A DNA stretch of 64,000 nt from Plantactinospora sp. BC1 (lineage in GTDB: Bacteria; Actinomycetota; Actinomycetes; Mycobacteriales; Micromonosporaceae), in NCBI RefSeq assembly GCF_003030345.1, contig NZ_CP028158.1, forward strand, positions 5,208,001 to 5,272,000, read 5' to 3'. The notes below the pieces were generated by a model, which worked only from the letters and a program-made list of their open reading frames with translations, had not been told where the DNA came from and did no database searches. The translations under genes and the position numbers were made by a program. Positions 29,641 through 39,817 of this stretch are shown here, piece after piece (position 1 is the stretch's first letter; every line of letters begins with the position of its first letter).

Positions 29641-30719
29641 CGGCCCACCGTTCCCAGCCGCAGTGCCCGGGCGTCGACGTGCAGTACCCGCCCCTGCGCC
29701 GGGCCGTTGGTCAGTTTCACCTCGACCAGGATCGGCCCGGGGCTCGGGCCGGCCCGGGCGACGAACTCCGCCGGCCAGTCGAGCACCCGGGCCCGGGTGC
29801 CCTGCGGGGCGAGCAGCACCAGGTTGCCGCGCTCGTCGAGCAGCTCCACGAGTCCGGTGCCGCCGACCGGGTCGAGGGTGACCTCCCGTTGCGCGGACGG
29901 GTTGAGGTCGGCGACGATCTCCGCGTACTCCTCGCTGCCGCGCAGCTCCGCGAGCACCCGGTTGAACTCCCGCATCACGGTGGCCGCCTCGGCGCTGTCG
30001 ACCATCATGAAATAGAGCCCCTCGACGGAGTGCACCAGCGGGTCGTCGCCCTGGAGGTGACCGAAGTCGCCGACGTCACCGGCGAACGCGGGGTCGGTCA
30101 GCGCCGCCCGCCCGGGCAGCAGCCCCTCGGCGAGCAGGTCGATGCGGCCGGCGTCCAGCGCCCGGAAACCCTCCAGTGTGGACGGGAACTCCACGAAGTC
30201 ACCGACCGCGGACTCCAGCTCGTCCCAGTAGTCGTACCCGGTGATGCCGCCGACCCGCAGCGCGCCCAGCTCGGCGGCGGACGAGACCTTCGGCTGACCG
30301 GCCCGGCGGTTGTAGAAGAGCACGTACTCGAAGTCGACGAGCGGGTCCGACAGCAGCAGGTCGGACCGCCGGGACGCGCTGCCGACCAGCGGAAACATCC
30401 CGACGGTGGCACCGGAGCGGACCTGCTCCTCGGCCAGCGACCAGGAGGTGTACCTGATCTCGGGACGGTAGCCGGAGCGGTTCAGCACCTCCACCACCAG
30501 CTCGGCGACCGGGCCACCCTCGGGCAGCTCCGGGCCGACGAACGGGGCCCAGGCGCCGCTGGAGACGAGGACCGGCCGGGCCGGCGAGGTCGGCGACGGG
30601 CGGAGCCCGGCCACCACGTACGCCCCGGCTCCGGCCACCACCAACAGCAGGGCGAGCACCGGTCCCCAGATCCGGAGCGGCTTGAGCAGGACGGACCACC
30701 TGGTCGGGTTCGGCGTCAC
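29637..30719 (-). CDS. Membrane-anchored solute-binding (PBPb-type) protein
   Basis: A 360-residue protein. The GTG at 30719 has AGGAAG about ten bases upstream; the frame is open further but looks non-coding. After about 15 cytoplasmic residues there is one uncut membrane helix (about 15-38), so the protein is anchored rather than secreted. The outer part (50-300) resembles family 3 solute-binding proteins (GAWAPFVGPELPEGGPVAEL, VGGITGYDYWDELESAVGDF, FRALDAGRIDLLAEG). The last 60 residues form a small beta-rich extra domain not found in ordinary binding proteins. There are no ABC permease genes nearby; the coupled partner is the membrane protein at 28219, suggesting a sensor or an unusual transport pair. 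Confidence 0.72.
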   Translation of the reverse strand: MTPNPTRWSVLLKPLRIWGPVLALLLVVAGAGAYVVAGLRPSPTSPARPVLVSSGAWAPFVGPELPEGGPVAELVVEVLNRSGYRPEIRYTSWSLAEEQVRSGATVGMFPLVGSASRRSDLLLSDPLVDFEYVLFYNRRAGQPKVSSAAELGALRVGGITGYDYWDELESAVGDFVEFPSTLEGFRALDAGRIDLLAEGLLPGRAALTDPAFAGDVGDFGHLQGDDPLVHSVEGLYFMMVDSAEAATVMREFNRVLAELRGSEEYAEIVADLNPSAQREVTLDPVGGTGLVELLDERGNLVLLAPQGTRARVLDWPAEFVARAGPSPGPILVEVKLTNGPAQGRVLHVDARALRLGTVGR

Positions 30720-30875
30720 GAGCGATCTTCCTATCCGGACAGTGACGCCCGGTACGAGCACGGCACGGCGTACCCCCGAGACGTCATCCGCAGGACCGTA
30801 GGGTACAAGATCCGCGAAACCGGACGGGGTCACCGCAGCACGCCCGGTCCCCCGACGCCGCCGCCGCGAACGGGT

Positions 30876-30905
30876 GTGGCCGCCGCGCCGGAGCGCGACG
30901 GCCAC
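30876..30905 (-). terminator. Putative pheT terminator
   Basis: GTGGCCG (30876-30882) pairs with CGGCCAC (30899-30905), with inner pairs after a small bulge. It starts about 30 bases after the pheT stop. Confidence 0.55.
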
Positions 30906-30935
30906 GATCGACCATGCCTTGTGGACGGGCCGGGG

Positions 30936-33512
30936 TCAGGCGCCCCGGAGCACCGCCCCGAACCGGCGGGCCGCCTCGGCCACCGCCGCGTCCCGGGCGG
31001 CCACCGCCTCCTCGCCGGTCAGCGTCCGGTCCGGCGCCCGGAACACCAGCTTGTACGCCAGCGACCGCCGCCCCTGCCCCAACTGCTCCGAGGAGTAGAC
31101 GTCGAAGAGCCGGACCGACTCCAGCAGCTCCCCGGCACCCTCGGCCAGCGCCCGACCCACCTCGTCGGCCGGCACCTCGGCGTCGAGCACCAGCGCCACG
31201 TCGATCAGCGCGGGCGGATAGCCGGAGATCCGCGGCGCCGGTACCACCGGGGCGGGCGGCAGCGCGTCCAGGTCGAGTTCGAGGGCGCTGGTCCGGGGCG
31301 GCAGGTCCAGCTCGGCCAGTACCGCCGGATGCAGTTCCCCGGCGTGCCCGACGAGCACGTCGTCGACCCGGAACTCGGCGCACCGGCCGGGGTGCCAGGG
31401 CGCGTACCCGGCCTGCCGGACCACCACCCGGTCGCCGGCGATCCCGGCGGCGGCCAGCACGCTCCGGCCCGCCTGCACGGCGTCCGCCCAGCCGGCCGGG
31501 CGTCCGGCGCCCCACCAGCCGGCCGGCTCGACCTCGCCGGCCAGCACCGCGGCGACCCGCCACGGCTGGTCCGGCAGCACGGCGTCGGCGGCCCGGAACT
31601 CCTCGTCGCTCGGCCGGTGCTCCACCCCCATCGCGGGCGGCGGACCGGTCCGGGGCCGGGGCAGGAAGACCATCCCGATCTCGTAGAGCGCCACGTCGCG
31701 GTGGCCCCGGCCGAGGTTGCGCCGCAGGGCGCCGAGCAGGGTGCCGAGCAGCATGGTTCGCATCAGCGGTTCGGTGTCGGCCAGCGGGTTGGCCAGCCGC
31801 ACCGCCGCGCGACGCGGGTCGTCGGCGGGCAGGCCGAGCCGGTCGGCCAGCTCGACGGAGACGAACGGCGGGGAGAGCACCTCGACGAAGCCGCTCTCGG
31901 CGAGGGTACGGCTCACCGAGCGGCGCCGCCGCTGCTCCGGGGTCAGTCCCCGGCCGGGCGGGGCGACCGGCAGCACCGACGGTACGTGCTCGTAGCCGTC
32001 CAGCCGGATCACCTCCTCGACCAGGTCCGCCGGGTCGGTGAGGTCCGGCCGCCAGCTCGGCGGGGTCACCACCAGGGTCTCCGGCCCGCTGGCGTGCCGC
32101 CCACCGTGGCCGTTGCCGGCGCCGGCCCGCCCGTCGCCGACCGTCACCGCGCAGCCGACCCGCTCCAGCAGCGCCACCGTGCGGGCCGGCTCGTACGGCA
32201 CCCCGGCGCGCCGGGCCGGCAGGTCCACGTCGATCACGATCCGGTTCGGCGCCCGGACATGGTCGACGTCGAGCACCTCGGCACCGGCGGTGCCGCCCCC
32301 GTACCTGGTGAGCAGCTCGACCGCCCGCTCCAGGGCGACCAGCGGCAGCGCCGGGTCGACGCCCCGCTCCCAGCGCTTGGCGGCCTCGCTGAACAGCCGG
32401 TGCCGGCGGGCCGTCCGACCGACCACCACCGGGTCCCAGTGCGCCGCCTCGAAGAGCACGTCGACGGTGCTGTCGGCGACCTCGCTGGTCTCGCCGCCCA
32501 TCACCGCGGCGAGCGAGATGGGCACCCCGCCGTCGCCGGCCACCGATCCGGGCAGGCCGGCGTCGCAGATCACCAGGTCCTCCGGGTCGAGCGCCCGGTC
32601 GACCCCGTCCAGCGTGGTCAGCCGCTCCCCCGGCACCGCCCGGCGGACCACCAGCTCGCCCCGGAGCGCGCCCAGGTCGAAGGCGTGCATCGGTTGGCCC
32701 AGCTCCAGCATCAGATAGTTGGTGATGTCCACCGGCAGCGAGATGGTCCGGATGCCGGCGTGGGTCAGCCGCTGCCGCATCCACTTTGGTGACTCGGCGG
32801 CCGGGTCGATCCCCCGGACCACCCGGGCGGCGAACCGGTCGCAGCCGACGGTGTCGACCACCCGGACCGGGTACGCCGGCTGTGCAGTCCCACCCGTCGC
32901 GGGGGCCAGCCCCGGGTCCCGGAACGGTACGTCGAAGGCATGCGCCAGCTCCCGGGCCAGGCCGCGTACGGACATCGCGTACCCCCGGTCCGGGGTGATC
33001 TCGACCTCGACGACCACGTCGTCGAGCCCGACCACCGGCCGCGCGTCGTCACCGGGCTTGGCCGGCACGTCCTCAGGCAGCACCAGGATGCCCGCGTGGT
33101 CGTCGCCGATGCCCAGCTCCCGTACCGAGCAGATCATCCCGTTGGAGTTGCGCCCGTACGTCTTGCGGGCCCCGATCGCGAACCCACCGGGGAGTACCCC
33201 GCCGGGCAGGATCACCACGACCCGGTCGCCGACGGCGAAGTTCGTCGCCCCGCAGACGATCTCCTGCGGCTCGCCGGTGCCGTTCGCGGCGCCGACGTCG
33301 ACCCGGCAGAACCGGATCGGCTTCTTGAACCCGGTCAGCTCCTCGATCTCCAGCACCTCGCCGACCACCAGCGAGCCGGTGACGGTGCTCCGGAGGTCCA
33401 CGATGGACTCGACCTCGATGCCGAGGTTGACCAGCGCCTGGTCCAGCTCCTCGGCGCTCAGCTCGGCGGGCAGGTCGACGTGCTCGCGCAGCCAGGAAAC
33501 AGGAATTCGCAT
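30936..33512 (-). CDS. pheT: Phenylalanyl-tRNA synthetase beta subunit
   Basis: An 858-residue subunit of the alpha2-beta2 enzyme that charges tRNA-Phe. Domains in order: an N-terminal tRNA-binding OB fold (about 45-160), the B3/B4 editing domain (about 210-400), the B5 domain (about 420-500), the inactive synthetase-like core (about 510-740) and a C-terminal anticodon-binding FDX-ACB domain (765-858, ending YKLVFRAPDRTLTGEEA). The start MRIPVSWLREHVDLP is typical of the family. It follows pheS after 59 bases. An antisense frame of over 1,000 codons covers it but is a shadow. Confidence 0.97.
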   Translation of the reverse strand: MRIPVSWLREHVDLPAELSAEELDQALVNLGIEVESIVDLRSTVTGSLVVGEVLEIEELTGFKKPIRFCRVDVGAANGTGEPQEIVCGATNFAVGDRVVVILPGGVLPGGFAIGARKTYGRNSNGMICSVRELGIGDDHAGILVLPEDVPAKPGDDARPVVGLDDVVVEVEITPDRGYAMSVRGLARELAHAFDVPFRDPGLAPATGGTAQPAYPVRVVDTVGCDRFAARVVRGIDPAAESPKWMRQRLTHAGIRTISLPVDITNYLMLELGQPMHAFDLGALRGELVVRRAVPGERLTTLDGVDRALDPEDLVICDAGLPGSVAGDGGVPISLAAVMGGETSEVADSTVDVLFEAAHWDPVVVGRTARRHRLFSEAAKRWERGVDPALPLVALERAVELLTRYGGGTAGAEVLDVDHVRAPNRIVIDVDLPARRAGVPYEPARTVALLERVGCAVTVGDGRAGAGNGHGGRHASGPETLVVTPPSWRPDLTDPADLVEEVIRLDGYEHVPSVLPVAPPGRGLTPEQRRRRSVSRTLAESGFVEVLSPPFVSVELADRLGLPADDPRRAAVRLANPLADTEPLMRTMLLGTLLGALRRNLGRGHRDVALYEIGMVFLPRPRTGPPPAMGVEHRPSDEEFRAADAVLPDQPWRVAAVLAGEVEPAGWWGAGRPAGWADAVQAGRSVLAAAGIAGDRVVVRQAGYAPWHPGRCAEFRVDDVLVGHAGELHPAVLAELDLPPRTSALELDLDALPPAPVVPAPRISGYPPALIDVALVLDAEVPADEVGRALAEGAGELLESVRLFDVYSSEQLGQGRRSLAYKLVFRAPDRTLTGEEAVAARDAAVAEAARRFGAVLRGA

Positions 33513-33571
33513 CTCTCAGACCACCGCATCCGTCGCGTCGTCGGGCCGCATCACGTCGTTCGTCATCCCGA

Positions 33572-35059
<1,488 letters not shown>

Positions 35060-35944
35060 TTATGCGCTCTCCGGCGCGCCGTGCGGGGCCCCGGGCCGCA
35101 GGGCTCTGGCCGAAGCGTACAGGCAGACCGCGGCGGCGGCAGCCAGGTTGAGGCTCTCGGCCCGGCCGTGCAGCGGCACGCGTACCCGGGCGTCGGCGGC
35201 GTCGGCCAGCTCCGCCGGCAGGCCGTGCGCCTCGGAGCCGAAGAGCCAGGCGGTCGGCCGGGCCAGCCCACCGGCGTCGGCGAGGTCGTCCAGGTCCGTC
35301 TCGCCGTAGCCGGAGGCGGCCAGCACGGTCAGCCCGGCCGCCCGCAGCTCGGCGACCACGTCGGCCGGGTCGGGCGCCCGGACCACGTCGAGGTGGAAGA
35401 GGCTGCCGGCCGACGACCGCACGCACTTGCCGTTGTACGGGTCGACCGCTTCTCCGGCGAAGACCACCGCACCGGCCCCGGCGGCGTCGGCGGTGCGCAG
35501 CACCGTACCGGCGTTGCCCGGGTCACGAATCTCGGCCAGCGCGGCGACCAGTCGGGGGCGGCGGGCGAGGGCGGTGTCGATCGACACGTCGAGCCGGGCA
35601 CAGACCGCGACGATCCCCTGCGGGGCGACCGTCTCGGTCAGCGCCGCGAGCGCCGCCTCGGTCACCGGGGAGACCGGCACTCCGGCCCGGGCGGCGGTGC
35701 CGGCGAGGTCGGCGTACCGGTCGAGCCCGGCCGGGGTACCGAATAGTTCGATCACCACGCCCGGCGCGGTCAGCGCCTCCCGGACCGCCTGCGGGCCCTC
35801 GGCCAGGAACCGGCCGGTGGTGTCCCGCTCCCGGCGCCGGTGCAGCCGCCGGGCCGCGACGATCCTCGGGGTACGCGGGGTGAAGAGCGCCTGCTCCGCT
35901 CCCCGGACATGGTCGAGGCGTCCCACCTGCGGGTTTACCGACAT
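35060..35944 (-). CDS. SpoU/TrmH family RNA 2'-O-methyltransferase
   Basis: A 294-residue enzyme of the SPOUT class that methylates ribose in rRNA or tRNA. An N-terminal substrate-binding domain (about 20-110, RRRERDTTGRFLAEGPQAVREAL) precedes the knotted catalytic domain with all three motifs: RDPGNAGTVLRTADAAG (motif 1, near 155), LFGSEAHGLP (motif 2, near 235) and VRVPLHGRAESLNLAAAAAV (motif 3, near 255). The start at 35944 is used because the upstream codons read across the rplT spacer. Its place after rplT and before pheS is common in actinobacteria. The target nucleotide is unknown. Confidence 0.93.
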   Translation of the reverse strand: MSVNPQVGRLDHVRGAEQALFTPRTPRIVAARRLHRRRERDTTGRFLAEGPQAVREALTAPGVVIELFGTPAGLDRYADLAGTAARAGVPVSPVTEAALAALTETVAPQGIVAVCARLDVSIDTALARRPRLVAALAEIRDPGNAGTVLRTADAAGAGAVVFAGEAVDPYNGKCVRSSAGSLFHLDVVRAPDPADVVAELRAAGLTVLAASGYGETDLDDLADAGGLARPTAWLFGSEAHGLPAELADAADARVRVPLHGRAESLNLAAAAAVCLYASARALRPGAPHGAPESA

Positions 35945-35975
35945 GCGGGACGCCTCGATCGGGTGTCGCGGGTGG

Positions 35976-36368
35976 TCAGGCAGCCTGGGCCGACGCGCCA
36001 CCGGTGCCCTCGGCCGCCACGGCGGCGCGGGCGACCTCGACGATGGCCGCGAAGGCCGTCGGGTCGTTGACGGCGAGGTCGGCCAGGATCTTGCGGTCGA
36101 CCTCGACGCCGGACAGCTTCAGCCCCTGGATGAGCCGGTTGTAGGTCATCCCGTTGGCGCGGGCCGCCGCGTTGATCCGGGTGATCCAGAGCTGCCGGAA
36201 GTCGCCCTTGCGGTCACGCCGGTCCCGGTAGGCGTACTGCATCGAGTGCAGCACCTGCTCCTTGGCCTTGCGGTAGAGCCGGGACCGCTGGCCACGGTAG
36301 CCGCTGGCGGTCTCCAGCAGCGTACGGCGCTTCTTCTGGGCGTTCACTGACCGCTTGACGCGTGCCAT
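35976..36368 (-). CDS. rplT: 50S ribosomal protein L20
   Basis: A 130-residue, strongly basic ribosomal protein that binds 23S rRNA early in assembly of the large subunit. [19 protein letters not shown] and [20 protein letters not shown] are standard L20 sequence; the C-terminal Ala-rich tail is about ten residues longer than usual. It is the third gene of the infC-rpmI-rplT operon. In other bacteria L20 represses this operon by binding its mRNA; no such site could be confirmed here. Confidence 0.98.
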   Translation of the reverse strand: MARVKRSVNAQKKRRTLLETASGYRGQRSRLYRKAKEQVLHSMQYAYRDRRDRKGDFRQLWITRINAAARANGMTYNRLIQGLKLSGVEVDRKILADLAVNDPTAFAAIVEVARAAVAAEGTGGASAQAA

Positions 36369-36400
36369 CTCAACTACTCCTTCAGGTCAAGAGGCGCGCG

Positions 36401-36595
36401 TCAGCGGGCCAGCAACTTCTTGATTCGCTTGAAATCGGCCTTGGCCACCTCGACGGTGCCGGTGAGCCGGCGGGTCCGGGTGGAGGACTTCTTCTCCAGG
36501 TTGTGGCGGAGGCCGGCCTGCTGGGCAACGATCTTGCCCTTGCCGGTCACCTTGACCCGCTTGCCCATCCCGGTGTGGCTCTTCATCTTCGGCAT
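36401..36595 (-). CDS. rpmI: 50S ribosomal protein L35
   Basis: A 64-residue basic protein of the large ribosomal subunit, with the usual start MPKMKSHTGMGKRVKVTGKG and a helical, Arg/Lys-rich remainder. Its length and position between infC and rplT are normal. Confidence 0.98.
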   Translation of the reverse strand: MPKMKSHTGMGKRVKVTGKGKIVAQQAGLRHNLEKKSSTRTRRLTGTVEVAKADFKRIKKLLAR

Positions 36596-36615
36596 CTTGG
36601 TGCGTCTCTCCCCTG

Positions 36616-37266
36616 TTACTCGCCGGTCGTCCCGGCGGGTTCGGCCTCGGCGGGCGATGCCCCGGCGGCCGGCGGTGCCTCGACGGCACTGGCTGCCTCC
36701 CGCTCGCGCGCGGAGCCCGTCCTGGCCGCCGTGGCGGCCGTGGCGGACGCCTTGACGGCCCGGTGCGGAGCCAGGACCATGATCATGTTACGGCCGTCCT
36801 GCTTCGGAGCGGCCTCGACGTATCCGAGTTCCGAGATCTCGGACTCGAGTCGGCGCAGGAGCCGGTAACCCAGCTCCGGTCGGCTCTGCTCGCGACCGCG
36901 GAACATGATCGTCACCTTGACCTTGTCGCCCGCCTTGAGGAACCGCACCACGTGACCCTTCTTGGTCTCGTAGTCGTGCGGATCGATCTTCGGACGGAGC
37001 TTCATCTCCTTGATGACGGTCTGTTGCTGGTTACGCCTGGCTTCGCGCGCCTTGAGTGCGGACTCGTACTTGTATTTGCCGAAGTCCATGAGCTTGCACA
37101 CCGGCGGGCGCGCCATGGGCGCAACCTCGACCAGGTCCAGGTCGACGTCCGCGGCCAGCTGGAGGGCGCGCTCCAGTGGGACAATGCCCACCTGCTCGCC
37201 CTCAGGGCCGACCAGTCGGACCTCACGTGCCCGGATCTGCTCGTTCACGCGTGGCTCGACGCTGAT
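36616..37266 (-). CDS. infC: Translation initiation factor IF-3, probable ATC start
   Basis: A factor of about 216 residues that keeps 30S subunits free and checks the start codon. The N-terminal domain ([20 protein letters not shown]), linker and C-terminal domain ([20 protein letters not shown]) are typical; a C-terminal Ala/Glu-rich tail of about 35 residues is extra, as in many actinobacteria. Start: a GTG at 37248 is in frame, but AGGAGG lies near 37271-37276 and the in-frame codon just after it is ATC (37266), giving the family-typical [12 protein letters not shown]-3 genes are known to start at rare codons (ATT in E. coli), which lets IF-3 repress its own translation. Confidence 0.93.
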   Translation of the reverse strand: MSVEPRVNEQIRAREVRLVGPEGEQVGIVPLERALQLAADVDLDLVEVAPMARPPVCKLMDFGKYKYESALKAREARRNQQQTVIKEMKLRPKIDPHDYETKKGHVVRFLKAGDKVKVTIMFRGREQSRPELGYRLLRRLESEISELGYVEAAPKQDGRNMIMVLAPHRAVKASATAATAARTGSAREREAASAVEAPPAAGASPAEAEPAGTTGE

Positions 37267-37342
37267 GGGGCCTCCTCGTGGTGATCCTCACCGGCCGCGC
37301 GTCAGCGGTGGCCGGCCTAACGTCTTCGACCAGAAGCAGAAA

Positions 37343-37364
37343 GGCCCCGGCACATGCCAGGGCC
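37343..37364 (-). terminator. Terminator-like hairpin in the infC leader
   Basis: Read leftward, GGCCCTGG and CCGGGGCC pair over 8 bp (one G-U pair) with a 6-base loop, followed by TTTCTGCTTCT. It lies about 80 bases before the infC start, so it may act as an attenuator. Confidence 0.55.
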
Positions 37365-37483
37365 TGCTCGACCGGCCTGTGGCGATCGACGATCGCGCAC
37401 CCGGATCGGCAAAACCGAACCGGTGACCGGACCCGGCCACCGGATGATGGTGACTCGGGTGGGAGCAGGCGCTCCGCTTCTCG

Positions 37484-37509
37484 ACTGTCTGTGGATGAAC
37501 CCAGACAGT
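37484..37509 (-). promoter_or_regulatory. Hairpin early in the infC leader
   Basis: ACTGTCTG (37484-37491) pairs perfectly with CAGACAGT (37502-37509), with inner GG/CC pairs. It begins about 15 bases after the likely transcription start and could be part of a regulatory RNA fold. Confidence 0.4.
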
Positions 37510-37522
37510 GGTCGACTCGTAA

Positions 37523-37552
37523 AGACTAGCAGGTCAGCCCGGAGGACGCCAA
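37523..37552 (-). promoter_or_regulatory. Likely promoter of infC-rpmI-rplT
   Basis: Read leftward, TTGGCG (complement of 37547-37552) and TAGTCT (complement of 37523-37528) are 18 bases apart. This gives a leader of about 250 bases before infC, which explains most of the 37267-37590 gap. Confidence 0.5.
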
Positions 37553-37590
37553 AACGGGCACGCCGGGGACGGCGGGTGCGCGACGGAAGA

Positions 37591-38142
37591 TCAGTCCGTC
37601 GCCCGCTGCCCCTGGACGACCTCGGATTCCGGCTCCGGCTGTCCCGGGCGTGGCTGCTGGTGTGCGGCGTCCGGCCCTGGCTGCTGGTGCGCGGCGTGCA
37701 GGGCGCGCAGCGCGCGTACCCCGTCGACCGCCAGCTCCCGGTCCACCGCCTGTAGGGCCAGCACCGGGATCAGCTCGTCGTCGTGCAGCTCCAGGCTGGC
37801 CCAGGCCGAACCCCGGTCGAAGCGCACCGCCCGGACCACGGCCCAGGGCAGGTCGTAGCCGCCGAAGACGTTGCGCACCCGGACCCCCCGGGCGTCCGCC
37901 TCCACCCGCGGGCGGGTGAAGAGCAGCACCACGAAAGCGCCGAGTACGCCCAGCCCGGTCATGGCGAGCTGGTCACCCCGCTGGAAGGTGGCCGCCCCGG
38001 ACCCGGTCGAGCCGTGCAGGCCGATGCTGAGCAGGGCGAACATCACCACCAGCGCGGGAGCGAGGACCCAGCAGACCACCCGGATGCGTCGCGGACGCAC
38101 GGAGACGGTGTCGGGATCACGGGCGACGGCGGGCTCGATCAC
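37591..38142 (-). CDS. PH-domain-type membrane protein
   Basis: A 183-residue protein with two membrane helices (about 22-45 and 65-85), then a PH-like domain (RVEADARGVRVRNVFGGYDL, WAVVRAVRFDRGSAWASLEL) and a Gln/Pro-rich repetitive tail (AAHQQPGPDAAHQQPRPGQP). The GTG at 38142 gives the sensible start; the frame upstream runs into the DMT gene as a shadow. In many actinobacteria a PH-domain protein lies next to infC or the hisIG/ribH genes. Function unknown. Confidence 0.75.
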   Translation of the reverse strand: MIEPAVARDPDTVSVRPRRIRVVCWVLAPALVVMFALLSIGLHGSTGSGAATFQRGDQLAMTGLGVLGAFVVLLFTRPRVEADARGVRVRNVFGGYDLPWAVVRAVRFDRGSAWASLELHDDELIPVLALQAVDRELAVDGVRALRALHAAHQQPGPDAAHQQPRPGQPEPESEVVQGQRATD

Positions 38143-38225
38143 GCTGTCCAGTCTGCCACCCGGCGTCCGACCGGCCACCGCCAGCCCGGACGATCCGACG
38201 GAGCCGGACCGGGCCGTGGCCGGCG

Positions 38226-39161
38226 TCAGGTGGCCGCCGGGGCACCCCGGGCCGCCCGACCGGAGACGAGCACCGCGAGCAGGGTCAGCACCGCCCCGAC
38301 CAGCACCGCCAGGCTGGCACCGGGTCCACCCGGCCGCAGGTCGAGCAGGAGCGCCCCGCCCAGCTGCCCGGCGACCAGGGCCAGCCCGGTACGGAGTAGT
38401 CCCATCGACCGGATCCCGACCAGCAGCGCGATGGTGATGGTGACCCCGAGCGGCCCGCCGACGTACAGGTACCACTCGTCGGGCCAGCCGGTGGCGCCGA
38501 GCTGGGCCAGCGCGCCGGTCAGCGCCGCCACCGGCAGCATCGCCGCGCTGCTCACCGCGAAGTTGACCGCCGTGGCGGCGGCCGGGTTGGCGACCATGGA
38601 GATCCGGCCGTTCAGCGCACCCTGGACGGCGACCAGCACCCCGCAGACGACGCCGAGCAGCACCAGCCCGACCGCCAGGTCGCCGACCGGCCGACCGAAC
38701 TGGGCCAGCGCCACCGCCGCGATCCCGAGCAGCGCACCCGCCACCCGGGACCGGGTCAGCCCCAGCCGGCCCGCCGGGGCCAGCCGGGTCCGGTCGACGG
38801 CGAGCCCGCCGCCGCTGTTCCCGGCCACCTGGGCGATGGTGTAGACCGCCACCCCGAGCACCGGCACGATGTACGTCGCCGCGACGATGAAGAACGCCCC
38901 GCACAGCCCACCCAGGTACGTCCACCAGGGCAGCCGGGTCCGGCGCAGCACCGCGAGGCCGGACCGCATCGACGGCAGTACGAGCAGGCCGAGCAGGACC
39001 AGCGCCACTCCCCCGGTGTTGTTGACCAGCGCACCGATGATCGGATGACCGGTCCGCTCACCCATCTCGGCGTTGGCCAGGCTCTGTGCGGCCGACCCCA
39101 CCCCGGCGAGCACGGTCAGCCCGATCGCGGCCCAGCCCGGCAGTACCTTCACCAGCGACAC
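38226..39161 (-). CDS. DMT family transporter (duplicated YdcZ/DUF606 type)
   Basis: A 311-residue integral membrane protein with about ten helices arranged as two similar halves. Each half shows the DUF606 pattern: an early Asn-rich segment (AAQSLANAEMGERTGHPIIGAL and VAVQGALNGRISMVANPAAA by their first 20 or so residues) and Gly-rich helices. Family members are drug/metabolite transporters with largely unknown substrates. It is a single gene, divergent from the YchJ-type gene. Confidence 0.85.
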   Translation of the reverse strand: MSLVKVLPGWAAIGLTVLAGVGSAAQSLANAEMGERTGHPIIGALVNNTGGVALVLLGLLVLPSMRSGLAVLRRTRLPWWTYLGGLCGAFFIVAATYIVPVLGVAVYTIAQVAGNSGGGLAVDRTRLAPAGRLGLTRSRVAGALLGIAAVALAQFGRPVGDLAVGLVLLGVVCGVLVAVQGALNGRISMVANPAAATAVNFAVSSAAMLPVAALTGALAQLGATGWPDEWYLYVGGPLGVTITIALLVGIRSMGLLRTGLALVAGQLGGALLLDLRPGGPGASLAVLVGAVLTLLAVLVSGRAARGAPAAT

Positions 39162-39373
39162 ACCCCGTCCACCCGACCCCGCCCGGCGCTACCGTCGACG
39201 GCCGGACGACCGTCGACCGGTCGGGCGGCACGGAACGGCCGGCCCACAGGGTCGCGGCCAAGCCTCACAGCGGAGGACCGCCGGTGTCTGTGATCCGGAT
39301 CGCTCGTCCGGCGTGACCTCGGCGGCAGCGCGGTCGCCGGCCGGACCCGCGGCCGGGCGGCGACAATCATCCG

Positions 39374-39787
39374 ATGGCGAAACGCAAGGCCCGCCGGGCC
39401 GACGGTGCGCGGTCCGGGCGGCCGTGCCCGTGTGGCTCTCCGGCGACGTACGAGCAGTGCTGCGGCGCCCTGCACGAGGGGACCATGGTCGCGGCGACCG
39501 CCGAGGCGCTGATGCGGTCGCGGTTCAGCGCGTACGCGGTCGGCGACGCCGGCTACCTGCTTCGGACCTGGCACCCGCGGACCCGACCGGCCCGGCTGGC
39601 GCTGGACCCGGAGCTTCGCTGGACCCGGCTCGACATCCTCGACACCGACCGGGGCGGCCTGCTCGACAGCACCGGCATCGTCGAGTTCCGGGCGCACTAC
39701 CGGCAATCGGGCCGCCCCGGTGAGCTGCACGAGCGCAGCCGCTTCGGTCGCGAGGACGGCCAGTGGCGCTATCTTGACGCCGAGTAG
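39374..39787 (+). CDS. YchJ family (UPF0225) SEC-C motif protein
   Basis: A 137-residue protein. The N-terminal SEC-C zinc motif is CPCGSPATYEQCC (residues 18-30), and the rest forms the NTF2-like YchJ domain (AEALMRSRFSAYAVGDAGYL, the invariant core). No function is firmly established for the family; SEC-C motifs bind zinc and often contact ribosomes or SecB. It is a single gene facing the MerR gene. Confidence 0.9.
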   Translation: MAKRKARRADGARSGRPCPCGSPATYEQCCGALHEGTMVAATAEALMRSRFSAYAVGDAGYLLRTWHPRTRPARLALDPELRWTRLDILDTDRGGLLDSTGIVEFRAHYRQSGRPGELHERSRFGREDGQWRYLDAE

Positions 39788-39817
39788 CGGACCGGCGCGC
39801 TTACCGGAGGTCGGCGA

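Noticed and set aside
29679-32792. Open frame of over 1,000 codons on the + strand opposite pheT
   Set aside because: pheT is unmistakable on the other strand. The + product is a Gly/Arg/His/Pro mosaic without domains, the usual shadow of a high-GC gene.
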